NCBI RefSeq assembly: GCF_900106035.1 | Contig: NZ_FNUC01000004.1 | Coordinates: 2,976,001-3,040,000 of the forward strand | Source: Jiangella alba | GTDB lineage: Bacteria > Actinomycetota > Actinomycetes > Jiangellales > Jiangellaceae | Reading direction: 5' to 3' | Length of the DNA stretch: 64,000 bases | Shown: positions 9,278 to 16,810 of the stretch, piece by piece | How the letters are laid out: the number at the start of each line of letters is the position of its first letter | Position numbering within the stretch: position 1 is the first letter of the stretch | Notes under the pieces: model-generated | What the model was told of the DNA's origin: nothing | Database searches by the model: none | What the model saw: only the letters and a program-made list of their open reading frames with translations | Made by a program: the position numbers and the translations under genes

Positions 9278-10809
9278 CCACCGGGCCGTTCACGGTCACG
9301 GTGCCGGAGGGCTACCGCGTCGGCGCTTGGGAGGTGCGCCGGCCGCTCGCCTCCGGCGCGTTCGGCAGCGTCTACGCCGCCCGGAGGGCCGGCGACGCGA
9401 CCGGCGACCTGCCCGCCGAGGCCGCGCTCAAGTTCCTGCCCACGGGGACCCGGACGCCACGGCAACTGCGTCACCTGCAGGACCTCATCGAGCGCGAGAT
9501 CGACGTGCTGCGCAGGCTGCGCCGGCCGCGGCTGATCCGCATGTACGAGACGCTGACGGTCGACGACGGCGCGCGGCCGGAGCTGGACGGCGCCACGGTG
9601 CTCGTCCTCGAACGGGCCCAGACGTCGCTGGACCGCCTGCTGGCGGCGGGCGAGCCCTTGGACGGCGGCCCGGCGCTGCTGGCGCAGATCGCCGAGGGCC
9701 TGGCCCAGCTGCACCGGGCCGGCTGGGTGCACGGCGACCTGAAGCCGGCGAACGTGCTGGTCATGGCCGACGGGTCGGCGCGGCTGGCCGACTTCAACCT
9801 GGCCGCCGAGCTCGAGGGCACCCACGCCTACGCGCCGCTGTTCGCCTCGCCCGACTTCGCGGCGCCGGAGCTGCTCTGGGCCGACGTCACCGAGCGCGGC
9901 CAGCAGGTCCGGCCCAGCGCCGACGTCTGGTCGTTCGGCGTGCTCGCGCACCTCGTCCTCTCCGGCGGGTACCCGTTCCCCGGCAGTAGCCCGGCCGCCC
10001 GCCGCGACGCCGCCGTCCGCTACGCCCAAGGCGACGACGACCTGCGGCTCGCACCCGCCCTGACCGAGCCGTGGCGGCGGCTGATCACCGACTGCCTCGC
10101 CCCCGGCCACGTCGCACGGTCCCGGCACGACGCCGAGTCGGTGCTGCGCCGGGCCGAGGCCGCCGCCGGCGCCGAACGCTCACCCCGGCTGCCCCGGCTG
10201 CGCCCGCCTCGGTGGCGGCGCCGGTTCGGGGTGGCCGCCGCGACGGCCGCGGTGGTCGGCGGCGGCGCCGTCGCCTGGTCGGCGCTCGCCGCCGACGAGC
10301 CCGCGTCCGCCGATCCCGCCAGGTACGGGGCGGACGTGCTCAGCACCGAGGCCGGCGTCCCGGTCGAGTTCCGCCGGCTCATCGTCGACGCCGCCGGCGC
10401 GTGCGACGAGCCCTCGGTCACCCCCGCGCTCATCGCGGCGATGCTCAAGACGGAGAGCGACTTCGATGCCGAGCTGGCCGACCCGGCCAACGACGAGTAC
10501 GGCATCGCCCGCTGGAGCGGTCACGTGCTCTACTACTGGGTCACCGACGCCGAACGCCCCGACGGCGGCGAACCACAGCCCCCGTTCCCGCCCGAGACGT
10601 CGATCCCCGCGCTCGGCCGCTACCTGTGCTTCGTCGCGCCACGGGTGTCCGCCGACCTGCCCGGCGGGCACCAGGTCAACCTGGCGCTGGCACACCGCAG
10701 CTCCGACGAACGGGTCAACGAGTGGGCCGGGTCGCCGCCGGAGCAGCTGCGGCCCTACGCCGACAGCGTCGCGCACTACCTCGAGTTGTACACGCCCGAC
10801 GCCGGCTGA
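9274..10809 (+). CDS. Membrane Ser/Thr protein kinase with extracytoplasmic lytic-transglycosylase-like domain
   Basis: A 511-residue predicted single-pass receptor kinase. Residues 14-290 form the kinase: Lys53 in EAALKF, HGDLKPAN at 153-160, and DFN at 173-175 where DFG is usual (the metal-binding Asp is kept). One membrane helix spans about 318-340. The outside part, 360-511, resembles the lysozyme/SLT fold: ALIAAMLKTESDFDAELAD with Glu394 as candidate acid, then EYGIARW where SLT proteins have GAxGIxQ. Actinobacterial kinases normally carry PASTA or propeller sensors, so an SLT-like ectodomain suggests murein sensing or processing. Catalysis by the ectodomain is unproven. Translationally coupled to the FHA gene. 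Confidence 0.85.
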   Translation: MTTGPFTVTVPEGYRVGAWEVRRPLASGAFGSVYAARRAGDATGDLPAEAALKFLPTGTRTPRQLRHLQDLIEREIDVLRRLRRPRLIRMYETLTVDDGARPELDGATVLVLERAQTSLDRLLAAGEPLDGGPALLAQIAEGLAQLHRAGWVHGDLKPANVLVMADGSARLADFNLAAELEGTHAYAPLFASPDFAAPELLWADVTERGQQVRPSADVWSFGVLAHLVLSGGYPFPGSSPAARRDAAVRYAQGDDDLRLAPALTEPWRRLITDCLAPGHVARSRHDAESVLRRAEAAAGAERSPRLPRLRPPRWRRRFGVAAATAAVVGGGAVAWSALAADEPASADPARYGADVLSTEAGVPVEFRRLIVDAAGACDEPSVTPALIAAMLKTESDFDAELADPANDEYGIARWSGHVLYYWVTDAERPDGGEPQPPFPPETSIPALGRYLCFVAPRVSADLPGGHQVNLALAHRSSDERVNEWAGSPPEQLRPYADSVAHYLELYTPDAG

Positions 10810-10908
10810 GCACCCTCGGACGTCAGAGGTACCCACCGCGCCGCGGCTCCCCGAGAGTGGGGACGCCGCCGCAGGGGTGGCATCCCGACAACCGAAAGGC
10901 ACCTGCAC

Positions 10909-11355
10909 ATGCGCATGTCCCGACGTCTGATCAGCGGACTCGTCGGCATCGCCGCGCTCGCCGCCGGCGTCACCACCTCGGCCGGCGCCGCGGGGGCGAC
11001 CGGCACGGCCGACGACGCCGCCACGACGAAGGCCGCGATCACCGCCAGCTGCGTGAAGTCGAACGCGTACATCACCGACCCGTGGCAGTCGACCTACCGG
11101 CTCATCTACTGCGACAACGTCTCCGGCGTGTTCCTGTTCCACCCGAGCGGCAAGAACGAGGTGGTGGGCCGCCTCTACAGCACCCGCAGCTGGTTCGGCT
11201 GCAAGAAGTACATGGGCGCCGTCAAGGGCTGGGGCTACTACACCTGGGGCGACGTGGCCCTCGGCGGCGGCCCGCAGAACGGCTGGGGCCTGATGCCCAG
11301 CGGCGCCATGAGGTCCGGCAACCCGCACATCGTCCCGACCTGCGCGAACGGCTGA
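10909..11355 (+). CDS. Secreted four-cysteine small protein, copy 1
   Basis: A 148-residue exported protein of unknown function. It has a clean signal peptide (RRLISGLVGIAALAAGVTTSAGAAGA), then about 115 residues rich in Trp, Tyr and Gly with four cysteines (ASCVKS, YCDNV, FGCKK, PTCANG) that could form two disulfides. The ATG at 10909 matches the start of the paralogue at 11404; an internal ATG at 10915 is the alternative. It follows the FHA/kinase pair on the same strand after 99 nt, and its own ribosome-site region (CCGAAAGGCACCTGC) is duplicated before copy 2. Possible roles are a secreted inhibitor, ligand or antimicrobial; nothing in the sequence decides. Confidence 0.8.
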   Translation: MRMSRRLISGLVGIAALAAGVTTSAGAAGATGTADDAATTKAAITASCVKSNAYITDPWQSTYRLIYCDNVSGVFLFHPSGKNEVVGRLYSTRSWFGCKKYMGAVKGWGYYTWGDVALGGGPQNGWGLMPSGAMRSGNPHIVPTCANG

Positions 11356-11403
11356 TCCAGCGCCGCCCGCGGGTGGCATCCCGACTACCGAGAGGCACTT
11401 GCC

Positions 11404-11841
11404 ATGCGTACGTCCCGACGTCTGATCAGCGGACTCGTCGGCATCGCCGCGCTCGCCGCCGGCATCACCACCTCGGCCGGCGCCGCGGGGGCGGCCGCCG
11501 ACGACGCCGCCACGACGAAGGCCGCGATCACCGCCAGCTGTGTGAAGTCGAACGAGTACGTCACCGACCCGTGGGGCTCGACCTACCGCCTCACGTACTG
11601 CGACAACGTCTACGGCGCTTCCGTGTTCCACCCGTGGGTCCACAACCAGCGGGTGGGCATCATGTACAGCACTCGCAGCTGGTTCGCCTGCAAGTCGAGC
11701 AGGGCCGGCAGCTGGCGCTACTACACCTGGGCCGACGAGGTCATCGGCACCAGCAAGCAGAACGGCTGGGGCATGATGCCCGGGAGCCAGATGAGGTCCA
11801 GCAACCCGCACCTCATCGTTCCGACCTGCGAAGAGGGCTGA
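11404..11841 (+). CDS. Secreted four-cysteine small protein, copy 2
   Basis: A 145-residue paralogue of the preceding gene. The signal peptide is nearly identical, the upstream GGTGGCATCCCGAC block is shared, and all four cysteines are kept (ASCVKS, YCDNV, FACKS, PTCEEG). The mature parts differ mainly in the middle, where copy 2 has VFHPWVHNQRVG and copy 1 has LFHPSGKNEVVG. The signal-peptide DNA is better conserved than the mature-domain DNA, which suggests tandem duplication followed by faster change of the mature protein. The two genes are 48 nt apart and end at a strong hairpin, so they are likely one transcript. Function unknown. Confidence 0.8.
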   Translation: MRTSRRLISGLVGIAALAAGITTSAGAAGAAADDAATTKAAITASCVKSNEYVTDPWGSTYRLTYCDNVYGASVFHPWVHNQRVGIMYSTRSWFACKSSRAGSWRYYTWADEVIGTSKQNGWGMMPGSQMRSSNPHLIVPTCEEG

Positions 11842-11853
11842 TCCAGGTCGTCC

Positions 11854-11887
11854 CGTGGCGGGCCCGGCGCGTTCCGGGCCCGCCACG
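11854..11887 (+). terminator. Hairpin terminator after the four-cysteine gene pair
   Basis: CGTGGCGGGCCCGG pairs perfectly with CCGGGCCCGCCACG across a 6-nt loop, giving a 14-bp stem 12 nt after the second paralogue's stop. It separates the kinase/secreted-protein group from the glycosidase gene. Confidence 0.8.
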
Positions 11888-11911
11888 TCCATGTCTCCGT
11901 CGCCCTTCCCT

Positions 11912-11931
11912 ATACCGGACTAGTCCGGTAT
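11912..11931 (+). promoter_or_regulatory. Perfect 20-bp palindromic operator candidate before the GH84-like gene
   Basis: ATACCGGACTAGTCCGGTAT is its own reverse complement over all 20 bases and lies 36 nt before the glycosidase start. It is AT-rich at its ends against a very GC-rich background and could overlap the promoter. GntR/HutC regulators of amino-sugar genes bind sites with central CTAG or TATAG dyads, so control by amino-sugar availability is a reasonable guess. No adjacent GntR gene is present. Confidence 0.55.
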
Positions 11932-11967
11932 TTTGGGCGGCTCGCCCGCCACCAGACGGAGGTCGTC

Positions 11968-14922
11968 ATGCCGGTACGGACCCTCGCCGCCCAGGTCGTG
12001 ATCCCGCTGCTGCTGGCCGGGGTGTTCTCCGCCTCGGCCGCCGCCGGTCCATCGCGGGACGGGGACGTGACGACCGAGCCGGCGGCCACGTCGAGCACTG
12101 GAGACCCGCTCGAGCTGCTGCAGCCGGCGCCGCGCTCGATCGAGCGGCTCGGCTCGCCCGTCGGCGTGCGGTTCTTCGCGATCGAGGCCGGTGGCGACGT
12201 CGACGACGCGACGGCGGCGGCCGTGCGGGAGGCGCTGACGGCGCAGGGCCTGCGGGAGCGCGACCGCCCCGGGCCGAACCGCCTGACCGTCCACCTGGTC
12301 GGCGCGGAGTCCGCCGAGGGCGCCGCCGAGGAGCTCGACGCGTTCGGCTGGGGCGCCGCCGACGTCGCCGGTCTCGGCGCCGAGGAGTATCTCCTCGGCA
12401 CCCGGGCGCTGCGCGGGCCGGCCGCGTCCGCCGTCCTCGCCGGCGACGACGCCGGGCTGTTCTACGCGGCGCAGACACTCGGGCAGCTCGCCGCGCTCGA
12501 GGACGGGACGCTGCCGGCGGTGCGCATCGAGGACGGCCCGGGCTTCGCGTTCCGCGGCGGGCTGGAGTCGTTCTACGGCCCGGACTGGTCGTGGCAGGCC
12601 CGTCGCGACCAGATCGACTTCCTCGCCGCGCTGAAGATGAACGTCTACTTCTACGGCCCGGCGAACGACCCGCGTACCACCGGGCGGGCCTGGCGCGAGC
12701 TCTACGAGCCGGAGCAGCTGGCCGAGCTGGAACGCCTGGTCGACTACGCCCGCGAGCGGCACGTGACGTTCATCTACCGGGTCGGCCCGGCGGCGCCCAT
12801 GCACGGCGGGACGGCGCCCGGCATCTGCCACGCCCGTCAGGCCGATCGCGACGCCCTGCTCGCCCGGCTCGAACAGCTGCGCGAGATCGGCGTCAGCCGC
12901 TTCGTCATCTCGTGGGACGACGTCACCGAGCAGTTCACCTGCGCCGAGGACACCGAGCGCTACGCCGGCACGGACCACCCGGTGGCGCGGGCCCAGACCG
13001 AGGTGCTCACCGACCTCGAGGAGCGGTTCTTCTCCCGGCACGACGAGCTCGGCCCGCCCATCACCATCCCGTCGCTGTACTGGACCAACGAGCCGACGCC
13101 CTACCGGTCGGTCTTCGACGCGAACCTGTCCGCGGACTGGCAGCTGTACTGGACCGGCCCGGCGGTGATGTCGCCGGAGATCGAGTCGCTCGACGTCGAG
13201 CAGGTGCGCGCCGCCTTCCCGCGGCACGAGCTGATCGTGTTCGACAACTACCCGGTCAACGACTACGACCGCGGCCGGCTGCACCTCGGGCCGGTGGTGG
13301 GCCGCTCGCCCGGCCTGCCCGGAACGGTCCTCGGGGTGTCGTGGAACCAGATGAGCGAGCAGTACGCCTCGCAGGTGTCGCTGGCCACGGCGGCCGACTA
13401 CGCCTGGAACCCGGCCGCCTACGTGCCGGACCGGTCGTGGCGGGCGGTGCTGGCCCGCCTGGCCGGTGACCGTGCGGGCGACTTCGAGGTGTTCGCCGAC
13501 GCGCACCGCTACGACGGCTTCCACAGCGACCGCATGGGCCCGCGCCTGGCCGGTCTCGTCGACGCGTACCTGCAGGCCTACTCCGCGGGCGCCGACCTCG
13601 CCGGCCCCGGCGAGCGCCTGCGCGCCCACGCCGAGGCGCTGGGCCGGGCCGACTCCCTGGCGCCGGTCCTCCCGGACGCGCTGGCCGGCGAGCTGCGGCC
13701 GTGGCTGGAGGCGAGCGCGCTGGGCGGACGGGCCGTCTCGGAGGCTGTCGGCCTGCTCACCGCCCTGGCCGACGGCCGCGACGACGACGCGGCCGCCGCG
13801 CGCGAGCGCATGGTGGCGCTGCGCGAGCGCATGCGCGCGGTCCGCGCCGTCGACCCGAACGGCGACACCAGGCCGGTGCACGTGGCCATGGGCACCCTCC
13901 TGCCGTTCCTCGAACGGGCCGAGGCGATCGCGGCCACACCGGTCGGCGCCACCATCAGCGCGCCGTACGGCGAGCGGGCCGTCGTGGCGGGCGGTGTCAG
14001 CGAGGTGGCCGTCGACGTCACCGCGCGGTCGGCCGGGACGTATCGCGGCACCCTGACCGTCACCGCGCCCGAGGGCTGGACCGTCACACCGTCCCAGCAG
14101 GACGTGGTCGTCGACAGCGGCGGCCGGCCCATCACGAGCCGCCACGTCGTGCGGGTCGGCGTGCCGGCCGGCGCCGCGCCCGGGCAACTGGTGTTCCGGG
14201 TCGACGGCGAGGGCGCCGGCGCGACGTTCGCGGCCGGGCTGTATCCCGCAGAGGCGGCCGGGGCGGGGGAGTACGCCGAGGTCGTCGCCGGCGACGAGCC
14301 GAGCGCGTGGTGGCGTCTGGAGGAGACCGAGGGCACGCTGATCGCCGACGACACCGGGACGAGCCCCGGCAGCACCCGCGGCGAGACCGTCCGGGGCGCC
14401 GGCGGGGCGGTTCCCGGGTCCGCCGGGCTGGGGCTGGCCGGCGGCTACGGCGAGGCGCCGGTCGGCCAGGTGGGCTCGGCCGACGGGCACCTCACCGTCG
14501 AGGCCTGGGTGCGCGCCGACCGGCCCGCCTCGGGTGACGGCATCGGCGTGGTGGAGTCCTACGAGGGGCCCGCGTACAACGGCTTCCTGCTGCGGCTCGA
14601 CGGGCTCGGCCGGCCCACGTTCGGCGTCCTCGACGCGCGCAACGCCGCGATCGTCACGGGACGGACACCGCTCGGGACGGGCGAATGGCACCACGTCGTG
14701 GGCACCTTCGACGGCGCCACCATGGTCGTCTACGCCGACGGCGTCGAGGTCGGCCGCCGGGCGACGACGGTGCGCCCGGGCCAGTCCGACGTCAGCGTCA
14801 AGCTCGGCGCCCGCGGCGACGACCGCGGCCGGCGCCTGCACGGCGGGCTCGACGAGGTGGCGCTGTACGACCGCGCCCTGACCGCGGCGGAGGTGGCCCA
14901 GCACTTCCTCGCCGGGCGGTGA
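11968..14922 (+). CDS. Secreted GH84-type beta-N-acetylglucosaminidase with C-terminal LamG-like domain
   Basis: A 984-residue exported glycosidase. A signal peptide covers residues 1-27. Residues 50-190 form a GH20b/GH84 N-domain ending GLFYAAQTLGQL. The catalytic barrel follows at about 192-470, with FRGGLESFYGPDW and the family's adjacent acid pair at Asp317-Asp318 in FVISWDDV. GH84 enzymes remove terminal GlcNAc by substrate-assisted catalysis using two neighbouring Asp residues. A helical region, a NEW3-like beta domain (TVTAPEGWTVTPSQ) and a concanavalin/LamG-like domain (about 765-984, EAWVRAD and GEWHHVVGTFDG) complete it. The likely substrates are glycoconjugates, hyaluronan fragments or mucin-type glycans; the choice is inference. 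Confidence 0.88.
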   Translation: MPVRTLAAQVVIPLLLAGVFSASAAAGPSRDGDVTTEPAATSSTGDPLELLQPAPRSIERLGSPVGVRFFAIEAGGDVDDATAAAVREALTAQGLRERDRPGPNRLTVHLVGAESAEGAAEELDAFGWGAADVAGLGAEEYLLGTRALRGPAASAVLAGDDAGLFYAAQTLGQLAALEDGTLPAVRIEDGPGFAFRGGLESFYGPDWSWQARRDQIDFLAALKMNVYFYGPANDPRTTGRAWRELYEPEQLAELERLVDYARERHVTFIYRVGPAAPMHGGTAPGICHARQADRDALLARLEQLREIGVSRFVISWDDVTEQFTCAEDTERYAGTDHPVARAQTEVLTDLEERFFSRHDELGPPITIPSLYWTNEPTPYRSVFDANLSADWQLYWTGPAVMSPEIESLDVEQVRAAFPRHELIVFDNYPVNDYDRGRLHLGPVVGRSPGLPGTVLGVSWNQMSEQYASQVSLATAADYAWNPAAYVPDRSWRAVLARLAGDRAGDFEVFADAHRYDGFHSDRMGPRLAGLVDAYLQAYSAGADLAGPGERLRAHAEALGRADSLAPVLPDALAGELRPWLEASALGGRAVSEAVGLLTALADGRDDDAAAARERMVALRERMRAVRAVDPNGDTRPVHVAMGTLLPFLERAEAIAATPVGATISAPYGERAVVAGGVSEVAVDVTARSAGTYRGTLTVTAPEGWTVTPSQQDVVVDSGGRPITSRHVVRVGVPAGAAPGQLVFRVDGEGAGATFAAGLYPAEAAGAGEYAEVVAGDEPSAWWRLEETEGTLIADDTGTSPGSTRGETVRGAGGAVPGSAGLGLAGGYGEAPVGQVGSADGHLTVEAWVRADRPASGDGIGVVESYEGPAYNGFLLRLDGLGRPTFGVLDARNAAIVTGRTPLGTGEWHHVVGTFDGATMVVYADGVEVGRRATTVRPGQSDVSVKLGARGDDRGRRLHGGLDEVALYDRALTAAEVAQHFLAGR

Positions 14923-14928
14923 GCGTCG

Positions 14929-15567
14929 TCATCGGTGCGCCGCTGAGCGCCAGTCGCGGAAGCCGATGACGATGACCCGCATCTCGCGCCGGGCGCCGTC
15001 CCTGATCTGCTCCTCGAGATCGGGGCGGCCGTCGGGCATGTCGACGACCTCCTCGGCGTGGGAGACCATGTTCCGCACGAACAGCCGCGCGACCATCTGG
15101 ACGTCGTCGCTGCTCCAGTTCTCGATGTGGGGCAGCCGTGCGAGCACGATCGCCAGCTCGCTGACGAACAGGTCGAGTTCGTGCTGGATGGCCCGGCGGA
15201 CGGCGGGCGATCCGCCGACGCGTTCGCGGGCCACGAAGTCGAAGTGCGCGCGGTTCTGCTTGACCGCGTCGACGAGGATGGCCGCCGACGCGTCGATGAT
15301 GTTGTCGAAGACGTGCGGGTCGCGTTGAGCGTCGCGGATCATCCGCCGCAGCGTCGCGAACGACTGCTCGACCAGCACCAGCCCGAGCTGTTCCATCGAG
15401 TCGAAGTGGCGGTAGAACGCGGTGGGCACCACGCCCGCGTGGCCGGCGACCTGCCGCAGGCTGATCTGCGCGAACCCGTAGCGGCGGCTGAGGTCGAGAG
15501 CGGCGGTCAGCAGCGCCTCGTGGGTGCGTTCCTTCTGCGCTTGTCGTGCGGCGGCCTGGGCGGGCAT
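14929..15567 (-). CDS. TetR-family regulator, DesT-like
   Basis: A 212-residue repressor-type protein. The N-terminal helix-turn-helix is visible in ALDLSRRYGFAQISLRQVA and VVPTAFYRHF. It is divergent from an oxidoreductase/acyl desaturase pair, the same arrangement as desT-desCB in Pseudomonas aeruginosa, where DesT senses the saturated:unsaturated acyl-CoA balance. Two operator-like copies in the shared upstream region support autoregulation and control of the divergent genes. ATG 15567 is used; GTG 15591 would lie at the edge of the promoter-proximal repeat and has no ribosome site. Ligand binding by acyl-CoA is inferred from synteny. Confidence 0.8.
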   Translation of the reverse strand: MPAQAAARQAQKERTHEALLTAALDLSRRYGFAQISLRQVAGHAGVVPTAFYRHFDSMEQLGLVLVEQSFATLRRMIRDAQRDPHVFDNIIDASAAILVDAVKQNRAHFDFVARERVGGSPAVRRAIQHELDLFVSELAIVLARLPHIENWSSDDVQMVARLFVRNMVSHAEEVVDMPDGRPDLEEQIRDGARREMRVIVIGFRDWRSAAHR

Positions 15568-15591
15568 GAGGCTGAGCCTAACCGCCGGCAC

Positions 15592-15687
15592 GGTGCACGC
15601 GTGTTCCGTTCGTGCGCGAGGTCACAGGACGTTCCCATTGCGTTTCGCGCCTGTGCGCCTCACGATTTGAGTGCACGCGTGTTCACT
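15592..15687. promoter_or_regulatory. Divergent promoter region with two DesT-like operator copies
   Basis: GTGCACGCGTGTTC occurs exactly twice, at 15593-15606 and 15671-15684, 78 nt apart. The second lies in AGTGCACGCGTGTTCACT (15670-15687), an 18-bp dyad with seven of nine pairs matched. The outward AGTG/CACT arms resemble known TetR-type desaturase operators. One copy sits beside each divergent start. Confidence 0.6.
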
Positions 15688-15721
15688 GAGTGAGGAGGCC
15701 GCGATCGGCGTCATCCGCAGG

Positions 15722-16789
15722 ATGCTCGGCTCGCGAGCCGTGGCGGCGTTGACCTCACCGCACTCGGTCGACCACTACCTCGAGCACGTGCATCCGATGC
15801 TCACCGTCGCTCTCGTCCGCGCCCGGGTCGTCGAGGTCGTCCACGACACCGCGCAGGCGAGCACGGTCGTGCTGCGCCCGAACGGTGCGTGGGACGGCTT
15901 CGCCGCCGGGCAGCACGTGCAGTTCGGGGTCGAGGTCGGCGGCACCCGGCGCATCCGCTGCTTCTCGGTGTCCAGCTCGGCGGCCGGCACCGACGGCACC
16001 TTCAGCGTGTCGGTCAAGGCGCACCCGGACGGCTACGTCTCGCAGTTCGTGCACCGTGACCTCGCGCCGGGCACCATCGTCCATCTCTCCCAGGCCGGTG
16101 GCGACTTCGTCCTTCCCGCTCGGGTTCCCGACGACCTGTTGCTGCTCAGCGGCGGCAGCGGCATCACGCCGCTGATGTCGATGCTGCGCACGCTGCACGA
16201 CACCGGCCACCGCGGCCGGGTGACGTTCCTGCACTACGCCCGCTCCCGGGCGGACGAGATGTTCACCGCCGAGCTGGACCAGCTGGCCGGCGCCGGGGTC
16301 GCGCGGCTGCACCGCGTCTACACCCGCGAGCCCGGCGGCGGCGAGCTCGCGGGACGGTTCACCGCCGACCACCTCGAGCGCCTCGACGTCGACCCCGCCG
16401 TCACGCCCACCTACGTCTGCGGGCCGTCCGGGCTCATCGCGACGGTCCGGGACACCTACGAGCGGCTCGGCGCCGGCGAGATGCTGCGGACCGAGCACTT
16501 CAAGGTGCCCACGGTCGACCTGGACGCCGCCGACGCCACCGGCGCGCTGACGTTCGACGACAGCGGCGTCGTGGTCGGCAACGACGGCGCCACCATCCTG
16601 CGCCAGGCCGAAGCCGCCGGCCTGCGCCCGGACTTCGGCTGCCGGATGGGCGTCTGCAACACCTGCGCGGTCAAGAAGAACCACGGCGCCGTCCGCCACG
16701 TCATCAGCGGCGAGGTGAGCGCCGACACCGACGAGACGATCAAGATCTGCGTCAACGTCCCGGTCGGCGACGTCAACATGGCCCTCTGA
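15722..16789 (+). CDS. Flavin/2Fe-2S oxidoreductase supplying electrons to the acyl desaturase (DesC / Rv3230c type)
   Basis: A ferredoxin-reductase-like electron donor. Its domains are an FAD-binding barrel (RCFSVSSSAAGTDGTFSVS), an NAD(P)-binding part (LLLSGGSGITPLMSML, TYVCGPSGL) and a C-terminal plant-type 2Fe-2S domain with cysteines in DFGCRMGVCNTCAVK and a final KICVNVP. It passes electrons from NAD(P)H to the membrane diiron desaturase encoded 21 nt downstream. The start is uncertain: GTG 15671 lies inside the operator, ATG 15722 has no ribosome site, and AGGAGG at 15693-15698 is spaced for an ATC at 15704. Homologues usually have about ten residues before the SRAVAALT segment, which would fit 15704. 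The first canonical codon after the ribosome site is given. Confidence 0.85.
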   Translation: MLGSRAVAALTSPHSVDHYLEHVHPMLTVALVRARVVEVVHDTAQASTVVLRPNGAWDGFAAGQHVQFGVEVGGTRRIRCFSVSSSAAGTDGTFSVSVKAHPDGYVSQFVHRDLAPGTIVHLSQAGGDFVLPARVPDDLLLLSGGSGITPLMSMLRTLHDTGHRGRVTFLHYARSRADEMFTAELDQLAGAGVARLHRVYTREPGGGELAGRFTADHLERLDVDPAVTPTYVCGPSGLIATVRDTYERLGAGEMLRTEHFKVPTVDLDAADATGALTFDDSGVVVGNDGATILRQAEAAGLRPDFGCRMGVCNTCAVKKNHGAVRHVISGEVSADTDETIKICVNVPVGDVNMAL

Positions 16790-16810
16790 CGGGCGAACGA
16801 GAGGACACCG

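Noticed and set aside
15671-15721. GTG 15671 as the oxidoreductase start
   Set aside because: It lies inside the operator dyad, has no ribosome site, and would bury the only good AGGAGG inside the coding region.
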